Assembly (NCBI RefSeq): GCF_902806685.2
Contig: NC_048539.1
Location: forward strand, 15,416,378-15,480,377
Length of the DNA: 64,000 nucleotides
Reading direction: 5' to 3'
Origin: Maniola hyperantus
Taxonomy: Eukaryota; Arthropoda; Insecta; Lepidoptera; Nymphalidae
Within the stretch, counting starts at the first letter, position 1. Every line of letters begins with the position of its first letter. The notes under the pieces are model-generated. The model did not search any database. It was not told where the DNA came from and saw nothing but the letters and a program-made list of their open reading frames with translations. A program made the translations under genes and the position numbers. Below, piece after piece: positions 1 to 10,035 of the stretch.

Positions 1-130
1 AAGATACCTATAATGGTCAGGCGAACAAAATTTTTCACGGTTTTGGAACCAAATAAATCAGCGCCACCTCTTAGATACTATAATGAACGACCCGTTTGAA
101 ATCCAGGTTCTGAGGTTGCATTGGTGCTAA
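1..130 (+). repeat. Dispersed repeat, copy 1 of 2
   Basis: About 120 bp that recurs in inverted orientation at 59,373-59,498. Shared landmarks are AAATTTTT-ACGGTTTTGGAACC, a block around CAGCGCCACCTCTTAGATAC, and the end TTGCATTGGTGCTAAA. The left boundary is cut by the window edge. Family unassigned. Confidence 0.7.
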
Positions 131-712
131 AGCACCACTGAGTCGGTGCTATTTTGTTTGTTCAATAGCCCTGTTATTTATACCCATGAAGGAGCTTTGT
201 CGCAGAATAATAAAACGGTTTGCATATGGCGGCAGTTGGCAATAAATGCTTGTTTAACTGGAGTACCTATGGGCGGACGACTATCTACTCTAAACTAAAC
301 GACATGTCGCCAGATAAAATGTTGCACAAGAAATATGTACCTCTAAGTCACACTAATACAACTTTTGAGACATTTAGAAGTTATGGTGGAATAAAAAACT
401 CACATAGGTACTATGTATAGTGCATTAAATATTAACTGGCGTGTTTCCACTTGAGACTGTCATTAGCAATAACAAGAGAATTACATTCGGCATGCGACGT
501 TAACAATAGGGGTGATAAACCAAACACTCGTAGAGCCCATTCATTTTTAAAGGAGCCGGTTCAACCTTATAATATATTTTATTGAAAACCAACCAGTGTT
601 GATGCTTTTGAATTCACCCGCCACGACTTAATCCTGAAAACAATAAACTCCTAATAATGGGGAAAGGGGAGATGAGGCATACCTAGGGAACAGGACAAAA
701 GTTTTTGAAACT
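131..712. other. Intergenic, nothing recognised
   Basis: AT-rich sequence. A 66-codon open frame at 220-420 has no recognisable domain and no splice context, so I treat it as chance. Confidence 0.5.
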
Positions 713-779
713 AAAAGTCCTTAGTGTGGTTCCGTTATATCGATGTAGTTCCGCCTACTGGACGGTTTTTATGACTTTA

Positions 780-1122
780 CTAGCTTATGCTCGCGACTTC
801 GTTCCCGTGGACTACACTTTCAAGCCCCTATTTTGCCCCCTTAGGACTTTGAGCACTCATCCGTGAAACCACGGATTCCGTAAAAATACGAATCGAGTGA
901 GTAGGACCTACCAACGTATTGGTATGACCTCAAAAATCCTTTCTTAACGGATACCTGCGTCGAGCCTGCGTCATTATAGCTATCTGCGTGCCAAATTTCA
1001 TCCCTATCCGTCAGTAGTTTGAGATGTACATTGATAGATCAGTCAGTCAGTCAGTCAGTCAGCTTTTCCTTTTATACAATAATCATTTATTGTATAAAAG
1101 GAAAAGCTGACTGACTGACTGA
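780..1122 (-). mobile_element. Non-autonomous Helitron, family A, with palindromic 5' end
   Basis: Read on the minus strand, the element ends CGAGCATAAGCTAGT, a Helitron-type CTAGT 3' end. It contains the family A body (GTCCAGTAGTTTGAG and a GTCAGTCAG microsatellite). Its 5' end is unusual: 1047-1082 and 1087-1122 form 36-bp complementary arms. The host array unit resumes at 1123. Confidence 0.75.
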
Positions 1123-1256
1123 TGAATCGTATGCAACGCACCGACTCGAGTCTCAGTGCGCTCGGCGACGCGCAGTCTGGCTTGGCCCAGGCGACGTGAA
1201 GTCTACTTCACCATGTTATTTGATATTGTTTACGATTCTGTTATCTTGTGACTATA

Positions 1257-1400
1257 CTAACTTATGCTCGCGAATTCGATCGCGTGGACTACACAAATTT
1301 CAAACCCCTATTTCATCCCCGTTCCGTCCAGTAGTTTGAGCTGTGCGTTGATAGATCAGTCAGTCAGTCAGCCAGTCACCTTTTAGTTATAAATATTTAG
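1257..1400 (-). mobile_element. Internally deleted Helitron, family A
   Basis: On the minus strand the copy starts TCTAAATATTT and ends AGCATAAGTTAGT. The middle of the family body is missing. It splits host sequence CTATA|ATTTTGTCGAG, which is uninterrupted in array copies 2 and 3. TC start, TAGT end and lack of target duplication fit Helitron behaviour. Confidence 0.75.
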
Positions 1401-2159
1401 ATTTTGTCGAGGTTATTGCAGCCTGCAGTGCTTTGATGTTTTATTGGCACAATATTACGGTTAAAGAGAATACTTAGGTAGGGATTTCAAATTTTGTTTA
1501 TTCTACGATAAAAAGTCGTCAGTGTGGTTCTGTCTACTAGACGGTTCTTATAACTTTACGAAGCGTATGCAACGCATCGACTCGAGTCTCGGTGCACTGG
1601 GCGACGCGCAGTCTGGCTTGGCCGAGGCAACGTGAAATCTACTTCATCATGTTATGTGATATTGTTTACAATTCTGTTTTCTTATGGCTATAATTTTGTC
1701 GAGCTTATTGCAGCCTGCAGGTGTCTTTTGATGTTCTTTTTACACAATATTACGGATAAAGAGGATACTTAGGGATTTCAAATTTTGTTTGATTTACGAC
1801 AAATAGTCGTTAGTGTGGTTCTGTCTACTGGACGGTTCTTATGACTTTAGCGTATGCAACGCACCGACTCGAGTCTCGGTGCGGTCGGCGACGCGCAGTC
1901 TGGCTTGGCCGAGGCGCGACGTGAAGTCTACTTCAACATATTGTTATTTGATATTGCTTACAATATTTCTGTTTTCTTATGGCTGTATTTTGTCGAGGTT
2001 ATTGCAGCCTGCAGGTGTCTTTTGATGTTCTGTTGACACAATATTGCGGGTAAAGCTAAAGCTAGGAATTTCAAATCTTGTTTGATTTATGAACCATAGA
2101 ATGTGGTCAGCCATGGAGTAGTACCTACCTACCTAATACGTTAGTACTATTATAATAGT

Positions 2160-2326
2160 ACTAATGTATCTGTGTTACGTATGACGAAGAAAGAGATTTC
2201 GGCTTCGTAGAGCGTCTCTCTCACTCAAATCTCTGTTACATAATACACCTAATATACAGAGAGACGACGCTCTACGAAGCCGAAATCTCGAATGTTCGAT
2301 GTGCAATATTTTCTGCCGGCTACTGT
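2160..2326. mobile_element. Foldback MITE (GAGATTTCGGCTTCGTAGAG)
   Basis: Complementary arms at 2193-2222 and 2259-2289. The right flank ends in TGTGCAATATTTTCTGCCGG-CTACTGT, close to the end of the MITE at 47,190-47,378 and to a motif inside the tandem repeat at 7,021-7,680. The left terminus could not be placed. Confidence 0.6.
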
Positions 2327-2532
2327 CATCATCATCATCATCATCAACCGATAGACGTCCACTGCTGGGTATAGGTCTCTTGTAGGGACTTCCACACGCC
2401 ACGGTCTTGCGCCGCCTGAATCCAGCGACTCCCTGCGACTCGTCTGATGTCCGTCCACCTAGTGGGGGGTCTTCCAACACTGCGTCTTCCGGTGCGAGGT
2501 CACCATTCCAGCACCTTGGGACCCCAACGTCT
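2320..2532 (-). pseudogene. LINE reverse-transcriptase C-terminal fragment
   Basis: The minus strand translates with small frame breaks to VGRPPTRWTD, then QAAQDRG-W and QQWTSI, and ends in a (TGATGA)n tail. This is the usual C-terminus of a lepidopteran non-LTR retrotransposon. Related tails lie at 43,250-43,385 and in the SLC44 duplication at 54.4 and 54.8 kb. The fragment is 5'-truncated and inactive. Confidence 0.65.
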
Positions 2533-2561
2533 ATCGGTTTTACGAAAATGTATAGACTTTT

Positions 2562-2964
2562 AAGGTTCGTACGCACCTAAGCGGCGCGGCGCGGCGCTTC
2601 AGCGAGCTGCACGTCGCGGCACAGAGCGTCAAAATATCATTTCTATCATTTTGTATGGCGCATATCGCACTAGAGCGGCGCTGCACAGCGCTTCACCGCG
2701 CGTTGCCGCGCGGCACGGCTGGAGAGAATATTTTGAAGCGCAGCGAAGCGACGCGCAGTGCAGTGACGCTAGTGCGACATACCCAGCGGCGCGGCGCGGC
2801 GCTTCGCGCTCCTACGCGAACGGGTATAAAAGTGACGCGCAAGTGACGCGAGGTGCCGCGTACTGAAGTTGTAGTGCGGTAGGCACCGTCGAGCGGCCTG
2901 AGGTGACGCGTTCTGCAGTCGGACTGAAGCGCCGCGCCGCGCCGCTCAGGTGCGTACGAACCTT
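2562..2964. mobile_element. GC-rich MITE with 41-bp TIRs
   Basis: A 403-bp element. The left end AAGGTTCGTACGCACCT runs on for 41 bp, and the right end is its reverse complement with one difference. The interior is packed with GCGC, GCGGC and ACGCG words and stands out from the AT-rich surroundings. Overlapping open frames at 2,651-2,866 have biased, repeat-like composition and are not considered genes. Confidence 0.85.
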
Positions 2965-3025
2965 TAGCTTACCTACCTACTCTACTTACTTTCAGCTAGT
3001 TTTTATTAATGTTAATCCATATTAA

Positions 3026-3256
3026 TATTATAAATGCGGAAGTGTGTCTGTCCGTCCGTCTGTCTGTCTGTCAGCTACCTTTTCACGGCCCATCCGTTTA
3101 ACCGATTTTAATGAAATTTGGTAGGTACCTACTTACAGAGATAGCTTGCATCCCGGGGAAGGGTATAGGCTACTTTTGATTCCAGAAAATTATTGAGTCC
3201 CCATGGGATTTTCAAAAACTAAATACATGTGGACGAAGTCGCAGGCTTCATCTAGT
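3026..3256 (+). mobile_element. Non-autonomous Helitron, family B
   Basis: Begins near ATTATAAATGCGGAAGTGTG, passes through CATCCGTTTAACCGATTTT and GCATCCCGGGGAAGG, and ends GCAGGCTTCATCTAGT. This is the commonest repeat in the window. CTAGT 3' end and no target duplication fit a Helitron. Confidence 0.75.
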
Positions 3257-3259
3257 CTA

Positions 3260-3890
3260 GAATTATTTTCGTAGATAAGTAAAGGTCAACTTTCAGAAAC
3301 AACTTGCAAAAGCTGCGTTACCAAAATAAAACAATAAGTCTTTTTTTATTTATTTATTTTATGTCAGCCCTGGATGTCAGTAAATTCATTAGCAACCACA
3401 GACCACTACCTATTCTGAGGTTGAATTCTCTGTGTTAGAACCTAATTAGTTGTAACCTAACTAAGTACCTATATAATGTTGCTCTTCTCTGTTTTCTAAG
3501 CTTATGGTTTACTTTCAAACAAATTCTTGATTAGGTTAGGTGAATGAACACATCCTGAGGAAATCAGCATATTTATCGAGAAATTCTTATAAACGAGTAG
3601 GTACACTAGGTAGGTACAGTGGGTACCTAGTAGTTATGCCTTTATGTGTATTGGGTAACCCGCCAACCAGCATGAAACAAACGGTAAACAACATTTTAAT
3701 CTCCATTCAAGAGACAGAGGAAGTTTATATTCTGTGGGAATGTAAAGTACAAAAACCATAATGTATTAATAATTTAATGAACGAAAAGAACAGGAATTTG
3801 CTCCAAAATTGGAAAATTTTAGTAAGTATCAAAATCTCTTGGCCACGTCAGATGACAGAATAGGTTCAAGTATATAGATAGGTAAAAGTC
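3260..3890. other. Intergenic, nothing recognised
   Basis: AT-rich with short TAGGTACC runs. A 73-codon open frame at 3,540-3,761 shows no domain. Confidence 0.45.
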
Positions 3891-3895
3891 CCGCA

Positions 3896-4041
3896 CATTG
3901 ATAATGCGCGTGGCCGCCATTTTAGTGACTTCAGTAAACTGAAGTTTCGAGCTGATGGTATATACGTCAAATGACGTCTAAATGATGTCATTTCGATGTT
4001 AATGAGACATGGTTCCAGCGCAATAGCAATTTGCGGGACTT
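3896..4041. mobile_element. MITE, AAGTCCCGCA family, copy 1
   Basis: TIRs AAGTCCCGCA / TGCGGGACTT bracket about 146 bp that include GTGGCCGCCATTTTAGTGAC and ATGACGTC. A second copy lies at 17,163-17,315. Probable TA-rich target. Confidence 0.75.
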
Positions 4042-4049
4042 ATATACTT

Positions 4050-4940
4050 ACGTATAGAATGCCTTTTCATTTTCGAAGGTTCTAAAACTTACCTACCATT
4101 TAACATAATTTATTTAATTTGCTTGTTTATTATTATATTTAAAGACTTTAGGTACCTACTTACCTATAGTATATTGTGTAGAATTTGGGTAATCAAAAGT
4201 TGGTAATTAACTAGGTACCTACCTGGGTTTTCAACCTTTGAATACGTTTTTGTTTTTGGTGAAGATTCCTATTTCAAGCTTGAGTAAATAGATGAGTCTA
4301 TACTGTAGGCTAGAGGTAGGTTTGTTTAAGAGCATTATAAAATATTATGTTAAAACAAAGATCGTATCAGATCGACCCGTTTACTAACATGAGAGACCCA
4401 CGAGGCAGCTACGAAACTTTCTCTTCTAAATGCATAATCTCCCCGACTACCTGCACCGGTTTTAGATCAGCCTCCACACTCCACACTTCGACATCCATCA
4501 CTCGTTTCTTTTCTCTTATCTACTTGCTTTGCATAATTAAAGTTAATGAAACGTTCTATCCGAATAAGTAATTTACCTTACCTTTTGTTAAAAATATTAT
4601 AGCAGCAACTTAACACGCACAACCATTAAATGTTCAGAAAAATTATTTGATTAGAAACAAAAAGTATTTAAGTGGGTACCTAGGTATCTGAATTATGAAC
4701 TCTTGCAGAGATGTATAGTCATAGAATCTCTACAAAATGTCATGATGGTCTGAGTCTGAGTGTTGAGCACATGGTCTACACCGCGCTGGGAACAAATTGT
4801 ATGAGGCCTTCTCAACGCTATTTAACTAATTTAATTTAAAAGCTCTTCTCTGTCTGTGACACGAATATAATTTGGTCAGAGCAAATGTTTCTTAAACATG
4901 TAATATAATTTGGTCAGAGCAGGGAAGAGGCAAGAAAATG
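4050..4940. other. Intergenic, nothing recognised
   Basis: AT-rich. A short direct repeat, TATAATTTGGTCAGAGCA, occurs around 4,866 and 4,903. No supported gene. Confidence 0.45.
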
Positions 4941-4947
4941 TTTCTAA

Positions 4948-5049
4948 GCGACAGGTGGAAATGGCAATCGGGGAAGGAACTGCCCGCACAACCCGTGACG
5001 TGTAGGTGTGCGGGGCGCCTCTTACCCGATTGCCATCTCAACCTGTCGC
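4948..5049. mobile_element. Hairpin MITE, GCGACAGG/GGCAATCG family, copy 1
   Basis: About 100 bp. Left arm GCGACAGGTGGAAATGGCAA and right arm TTGCCATCTCAACCTGTCGC are complementary, with a GC-rich loop. Related copies lie at 37,518-37,622 and 40,302-40,430. Confidence 0.8.
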
Positions 5050-5149
5050 GGACCTTTATAAGTACCTTTATAAGTACTTTTCAGGAGTTGAAAAACTTGC
5101 TTACAGCTGCTTATCCGTATAAATATATGGTTTGAGCTTTATCCGTATT

Positions 5150-5193
5150 GCCAGTGTGCCAATCCGCGCGGAGGAAGTCGCGGGCATCATCTA
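5150..5193 (+). repeat. Helitron family B 3' remnant
   Basis: Only the terminal hairpin region GGAAGTCGCGGGCATCATCT survives; the CTAGT end is degraded. Confidence 0.5.
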
Positions 5194-5520
5194 TAATATT
5201 CTAGTATAATATTATATTATAGTAGGTACTTACAGCCATATCAGATTTCGATGTTTATAAGAATAACATTCAAAAAATATTTGCTAAAAATCAACGTAGG
5301 TTGCTACTTAGGTGTTTAGAATGAAATATTTTTAGATAATGATAATAAATTAATGACAGGAAATTAAAACCAAACATTTTATGGCACTGTCCTCGTTTAG
5401 ATACAAGTTTTATAGTTCCAGGTTTTGTTCGTGGGAGCGCCGAATATAAGTATTTTGTCTCTATAGTAGGTAGGTAGGTAAGTAAATGTTCATTGATTCG
5501 AGTATGTGAAATGTGCGTTA

Positions 5521-5960
5521 AAAAAACCGGCCTAGTACGAGTCAGACTCGCGCAACGAGGGCTCCGTACTACAGTCGTATTTTTTTCGACATTTTGCACG
5601 ATAATTCAAAAACTATGATGCATAAAAATAAATAAAAATCTGTTTTAGAATGCACAAAAGCTTTCATAATGATACCCCACTTGATATAGTTATCTTACTT
5701 CGAAAATGAAAATACTAATTATTATTAGTTCATGACCACAATTTTTTTTTGTGTGATATAACCACAAACAAATTCACGGTTTTCAGATTTTTCCTATGTC
5801 TGCTGTCTGCTATGCGCACTTAGGTACCTGCTAAATTTCATGATTCTAGGTGAACGGGAAGTACCCTGTAGGTTTCTTGAGAGACCGACAGACAGACAGA
5901 CAGACAACAAAGTGATCCTATAAGGGTTCCGTTTTTCCATATGAGGTACGGAACCCTAAA
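5521..5960 (+). repeat. CCGGCC..GGAACCCTAAAA dispersed repeat, copy 1
   Basis: Starts AAAACCGGCCTAGTACGAGTC, continues through CGACATTTTGCACGATAATT and GAACGGGAAGTACCCTG to a CAGA microsatellite, and ends GAGGTACGGAACCCTAAAA. Full-length copies lie at 17,710-18,148 (minus) and 42,775-43,195 (plus). Partial copies lie at 13,575-13,890, 28,466-28,532, 53,484-53,535 and 58,262-58,330. Widespread in Lepidoptera; class not assigned. Open frames over it are chance. Confidence 0.8.
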
Positions 5961-6034
5961 AAAAATACGGTCTACTTATTATAACAATATTTTTCTTTAT
6001 TGAAAATATTAGCTAGCCTTATCTAATTACTATA

Positions 6035-6290
6035 CAAAACATGCCCGCGTGGATTGGTTCCAAGAATTCTGGATGCATTTCCGCGCTGGACAGCCAGGCT
6101 GATCCGTACCGCAAAAATGAGCCAGCTCTTCTGTCACCAGATGAGGCTATTAATCGCGGTGAAATGATCTAGTAATTTTTTTTTGCACGAAGACTCCATG
6201 GCCCCAGGGTCTCCACGGCAAACGGAACAAAAATGTAACTCTCGATAAGAGAGAGGCATACTTTGCGCCGCTTGCCGTTTTCAGCCATTT
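6035..6290 (-). pseudogene. LINE reverse-transcriptase C-terminal fragment
   Basis: The minus strand gives SLIESYIFVPFAVETLGPWS, then after a frame break SSGDRRAGSFLRYG. This is the pattern of lepidopteran non-LTR RT C-termini (VPF-VETLGPW ... TGDRRAGS-L-QRIS). Frame breaks and truncation show it is dead. Confidence 0.55.
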
Positions 6291-6299
6291 CTGCTGCTT

Positions 6300-6900
6300 C
6301 ATTCTTTACATCTATTTTCAGCATTTGCCTTGTGGCTAATTCCTAGAGATTGTGTACAAAGGAATTAGCCACACTATCATGTTTAAAGATGACGAATAAA
6401 ATCCTAATGCAGGATTTAAAAGACAAAGTTCATATTTTAAAAATACTTAGTATTTTAACCCCAGTCGGTACAGTAAGTTGCCCCTGAAATATACACTGAC
6501 TCATCAGTTTATTATCCTATATTTCAGCTCTCGTCTTAACCTACGACAATGTGCTGTTATATTGTTACAGCTGCTCGTGCATTCTGCACTGTTGCACTTG
6601 CATCTGCACTCTGCAGTGATAATATATTTATTTACGTTCCCCGGTCGACAGTGATGGCCCATAAAGCCCAAGCTGTAGGCAAAACAGTAGACAGATGATG
6701 TCAAGTGTATTTTTGGCACACATCCGAAGGCGACAGTGCGTTATGGGTCATTTAAAATGTACTCCTATTCCTCTCACTTGCCGGGCTTATTTTACACATT
6801 AAAGATATGTGTAAAATAATTTATACGAAAATCCATACTGAAATATAAAAAAATTGTATGATTGTTGAAAGCTGTCTGTCTCCTAGCTTTTCAGGGCCCA
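6300..6900. other. Intergenic, no gene seen
   Basis: AT-rich, with a short hairpin GCTTATTTTACACAT / ATGTGTAAAATAA around 6,785-6,820. A Helitron family B start-like stretch (GCTGTCTGTC ... CCATCCACTTAACCAATTTT) lies at 6,868-6,935. Confidence 0.4.
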
Positions 6901-6905
6901 TCCAC

Positions 6906-7680
6906 TTAACCAATTTTCACGAAATTTGGTAATTTGGTGGAAATTTTTATGTAAGCAAAAAAACGGATCGCCGTATTATTGCTTACACAAAAAACACGAA
7001 TACAAACCGAATACGATACGGATGAGTGCACAAGCGCCCTAAAGGTAGACTGTACAATATTTTCTACCGCGTACTGTAGTTGAATCATGCAGTGCTTAAG
7101 GGTATTGAGGAAAACGTCGGTGTCTGTTAAAGTAACTTCTCTATGTTGATCGGCAATTTTCCTGTGATCATAATACGAACAGAATACGGATGAGTGCACA
7201 AACGCCCTAAAGGTAGATTGTACAATATTTTCTACCGCGTACTGTAGTTGAATCATGCAGTGCTCAAGGGTATTGAGGAAAACGTCGGTGTCTGTTAAAG
7301 TAACTTCTCTATGTTGATCGGCAATTTTCCTGTTATCATAATACGAACAGAATACGGATGAGTGCACAAACGCCCTAAAGGTAGATTGTACAATATTTTC
7401 TACCGCGTACTGTAGTTGAATCATGCAGTGCTCAAGGGTATTGAGGAAAACGTCGGTGTCTGTTAAAGTAACTTGATGTTGATCGGAAATTTTCCTGTGA
7501 TCATAATACGAACAGAATACGGATGAGTGCACAAACGCCCTAAAGGTAGATTTTACATTGTTTTCTACCGCGTAGGTACTGTAGTTGATTCATGCAGTGC
7601 TCAAGGGTATTGAGGAAAACGTCGGTGTCTGCTAAAGTAACTTCTCTACCTGTGATCATAAAAGCGTAAGTTAGACGGGT
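6906..7680 (-). repeat. 168-bp tandem repeat, four copies, open in one frame on the minus strand
   Basis: The landmark GATGAGTGCACAA recurs at 7,021, 7,189, 7,357 and 7,522, giving periods of 168, 168 and 165 bp. All are multiples of three, so one minus-strand frame (6,906 to about 7,590) stays open across the copies. It repeats a 56-residue unit containing VFCSYYDHRKIADQH, TLTDTDVFLNTLEHCM and IQLQYAVENIVQSTF. The first codon of the longest frame is GTG, no upstream ATG is in frame, and the outermost copy is frame-broken. Each unit contains a TACAATATTTTCTACCGCGT motif resembling MITE ends at 2.3 and 47.2 kb, so the array may derive from a transposon end. Coding is possible but unproven. Confidence 0.7.
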
Positions 7681-7689
7681 TTCTGGAGT

Positions 7690-8155
7690 TGTTTGATGTT
7701 TCCTCAGTACAAATAGAAAATAATAAACGGGTACCGTAGTGCGTTTGATTGTTTGTTCATTCAGGATTACCTTACCTTACTCACTTGTTACCTACCTATT
7801 CATGTAATGTACCGACAAAGGATGTCTTTGAATTAATCGTTGTATATTTAACGGTTAATTATTTAGTTAAGATCAAAGGGTTAAAAAACGTTTTATAAAC
7901 AAGCTTTTGTCTGTACGATATTAGCTTCGTCCTTTACCTTGAAAACTATTAAATTAAATTATTCTTTAGTGCTTGGATTATTTTGTTTAGAACGAAAATC
8001 TGTATGAAAGTTATGTCCTATTCTTGATTTCTTTTTACCCAAACTTTACTCCGAATAAGTAAGTATATAACTAACCAAGAAATATTGTCGGAATTCAGGA
8101 TTGGTACCTACTACTTAATACTGATTTATCTCAGATTTATTCGTATTAATTCCTG
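7690..8155. other. Intergenic, nothing recognised
   Basis: AT-rich, no motif or domain seen. Confidence 0.45.
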
Positions 8156-8157
8156 TG

Positions 8158-8331
8158 GCCCTACCGCGGTTGTTTGACAGCTACACTGTCACGATCGCAA
8201 TTATCTCTGATTGGTTAATGCTCGCTCACTATTGGCCACAATGCATTGTTGCAACAAGAATCGCACAAATTCAGCCAATCAGAACAATTGAGATTGTAAT
8301 AATGATTGATGCAGGTTTTAGACAATCGCCC
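8158..8331 (+). mobile_element. MITE, CCGCGGTTGTTTGACAGC family, copy 1
   Basis: Starts GCCCTACCGCGGTTGTTTGA, passes ATTGGTTAATGCTCGCTCAC and GCACAAATTCAGCCAATCAG, and ends TTTTAGACAATCGCCC. Other copies: 18,373-18,545, 18,546-18,672, 23,644-23,808 (minus, inside the LTR element) and 35,299-35,480 (inside a SINE). The termini are only loosely inverted (GGGC). A 78-codon open frame across it is not conserved. Confidence 0.75.
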
Positions 8332-8545
8332 TACAGATATAGCTCGATAATGCTATGCACTATATGCAGTGAATTTTCTATTACTCTGTAACTCTATCAA
8401 TTGAAGCCGTATAAACACATAAGCAGTTCACATTGGTAGGTAGTGGAAAATATGTATGTATGAGCACTTAGCATGTATGTATAGGTATAGGTAGGTACTT
8501 ACCTGAAGGTAGATAAGGTTTCATCTTCAGTTAGCATTTTCCTCA

Positions 8546-8585
8546 CAAAACGCTTTGACCATTAAATAATGGTCAAAGCGTTTTG
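8546..8585. repeat. Perfect hairpin, 18-bp arms
   Basis: CAAAACGCTTTGACCATT and its exact reverse complement, separated by 4 bases. May be a minimal foldback relic. Confidence 0.8.
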
Positions 8586-8589
8586 TTGT

Positions 8590-9400
8590 GTCGTGGCTGC
8601 TTATTTCATTAAGTGACTGATTATTTCATGAAATGCCGGCACTTCATGATATTATAGTCAACATAATATTATTAGATAAGTATAATAATTGGCCATATCA
8701 TTGTCAACGTTTATTAATTTATTTTTTACGTTATTTCGTTTTTTTTTTTTTTTTTTTTTAATTTATTATTAACATACAAGAGAAAATTACACATAATAGG
8801 TAGCACGCATTGTAAAAACCACAGAGGTTTGACCCTCAATGCGTACGTCTGCGCATTACATCATGCCTACTTATATCATTAAAAAAAGATTATAAATAAA
8901 TAATATTAAGTACTATATTATAATATACTAACTAAATATTTTACAAAAAAAAAAAAAAAAACGTAAGTAATTTTTACGTTTGGCTAAGTCGGGTACACAT
9001 AAAATCACACTTATTTTTATAAATAATGCACAAGATTAGGTCGAATGTGGCTCGAAGTCAGAGCACCCCGACTTCACAGTCTTGTAGCTGTCCTACGGCC
9101 TAGGGCCTAGGCCTACCCCAAGAGTGTTTTTGTAAAGCGCGAAGTTAGTAGGTAGCTCGCGAAAGATATAAGATACCTATCTAATTCAATGTGCCATAAC
9201 GTCAAACGATCCCTATTCTGTCCTAAGGTTTGCTACATGCTATGTCATCGCTGATTATTGTTATTGTCAACGCCTACTGATTTGGCGATAATGATATCAG
9301 ATGTGTTACAAAGGGCAAACTGTAATAAATAATTATATCTCTCCCTGGCCTCTCCCCACCCACATCAGTACGACATTCTGACTGGGATTTAAAGACGTAA
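8590..9400. other. Intergenic with long T and A runs
   Basis: Contains a T run of about 21 at 8,739-8,759 and an A run of about 18 at 8,945-8,962. The interval between holds ATTACACATAATAGGTAGCA-like sequence typical of a degraded retroelement. No gene. Confidence 0.45.
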
Positions 9401-9404
9401 ATAC

Positions 9405-10035
9405 ATGTTAGGTAGGTACATAATTTCGAACAATGGAGGTTGCGTAGAAGAAGTAAAACGACGTATGACGATAGCAAGAACTGCGATGGACAAGCTGAAG
9501 AAAATATGGAAGAACAGGAACATTACAAAAGCCACGAAGATCCGGCTCGTTCAAACACTTGTTTTCCCCATATTTTTATACGCTGCGGAGACGTGGACTT
9601 TGCGACTGGTCGAGAAGAAGAAGATTGATGCTCTGGAGATGTGGTGCTGGAATGCTAGGAGTCTCATGGACCGAATTTCGTACCAACATCTCTACACCAA
9701 CAACTCGGCATTAAAAAACGACTTTCGTCGATAGTACAGAGTCGCATATAAAAATTCTTCGGACACGTCTCCCGGCGTGATAGTGACTCCATCGAGCGTC
9801 TTGTCGTGCAGGGCAAGGTGGAGGGCACCAGAGGACGAGGAAGGTCACCCATGCGATGGACCGACCAAATTAAGTCTGCTGCGGGCGGTCCTTTGCACGA
9901 GTGTACCAGGCTGTCGACCAGCAGGAAGAAATGGCGAATGCTCGTGAGGCATTAACATCTGCCCTCAAAGACGTTGCTTCGTGATGACCACGACCGCTCT
10001 GCCAAGAGTGATACGACAAAGAAGAAGAAGAAGAA
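9405..10035 (+). pseudogene. Non-LTR retrotransposon RT C-terminus
   Basis: The frame at 9,405-9,734 gives VEEVKRRMTIARTAMDKLKK, NITKATKIRLVQTLVFPIFL and YAAETWTLR, the conserved C-terminal part of LINE reverse transcriptases. After a stop and frame change the match continues as FGHVSRRDSDSIERLVVQGK and GRGRSPMRWTDQIKSA. An (AAG)n tail lies at about 10,018. It lacks the catalytic RT domain and has in-frame breaks, so it is a dead 5'-truncated copy. Confidence 0.75.

Larger units (their letters stand above)
713..2095 (+). repeat. Three-copy tandem array (about 290-bp unit) with Helitrons in copy 1
   Basis: A unit beginning TAGTGTGGTTCTGTCTACTG, passing through GTATGCAACGCACCGACTCG, and ending in GGGATTTCAAATTTTGTTTG occurs three times: 713-1512 (interrupted), about 1516-1812, and about 1813-2095. 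Copy 1 is swollen by two Helitron-like insertions (780-1122 and 1257-1400), whose edges are exposed by alignment with copies 2 and 3. Short open frames across the units are not conserved between copies, so coding is unlikely. Confidence 0.8.

Noticed and set aside
2175..2576. 133-codon minus-strand open frame
   Set aside because: It overlaps a foldback MITE and the antisense of a LINE tail, and its D run is the translated (TGATGA)n tail.
2651..2866. Arg/Ala-rich open frames
   Set aside because: They lie wholly inside the GC-rich MITE; composition explains the lack of stops.
5291..5599. 102-codon minus frame
   Set aside because: It crosses the boundary of the CCGGCC-family repeat and has no domain.
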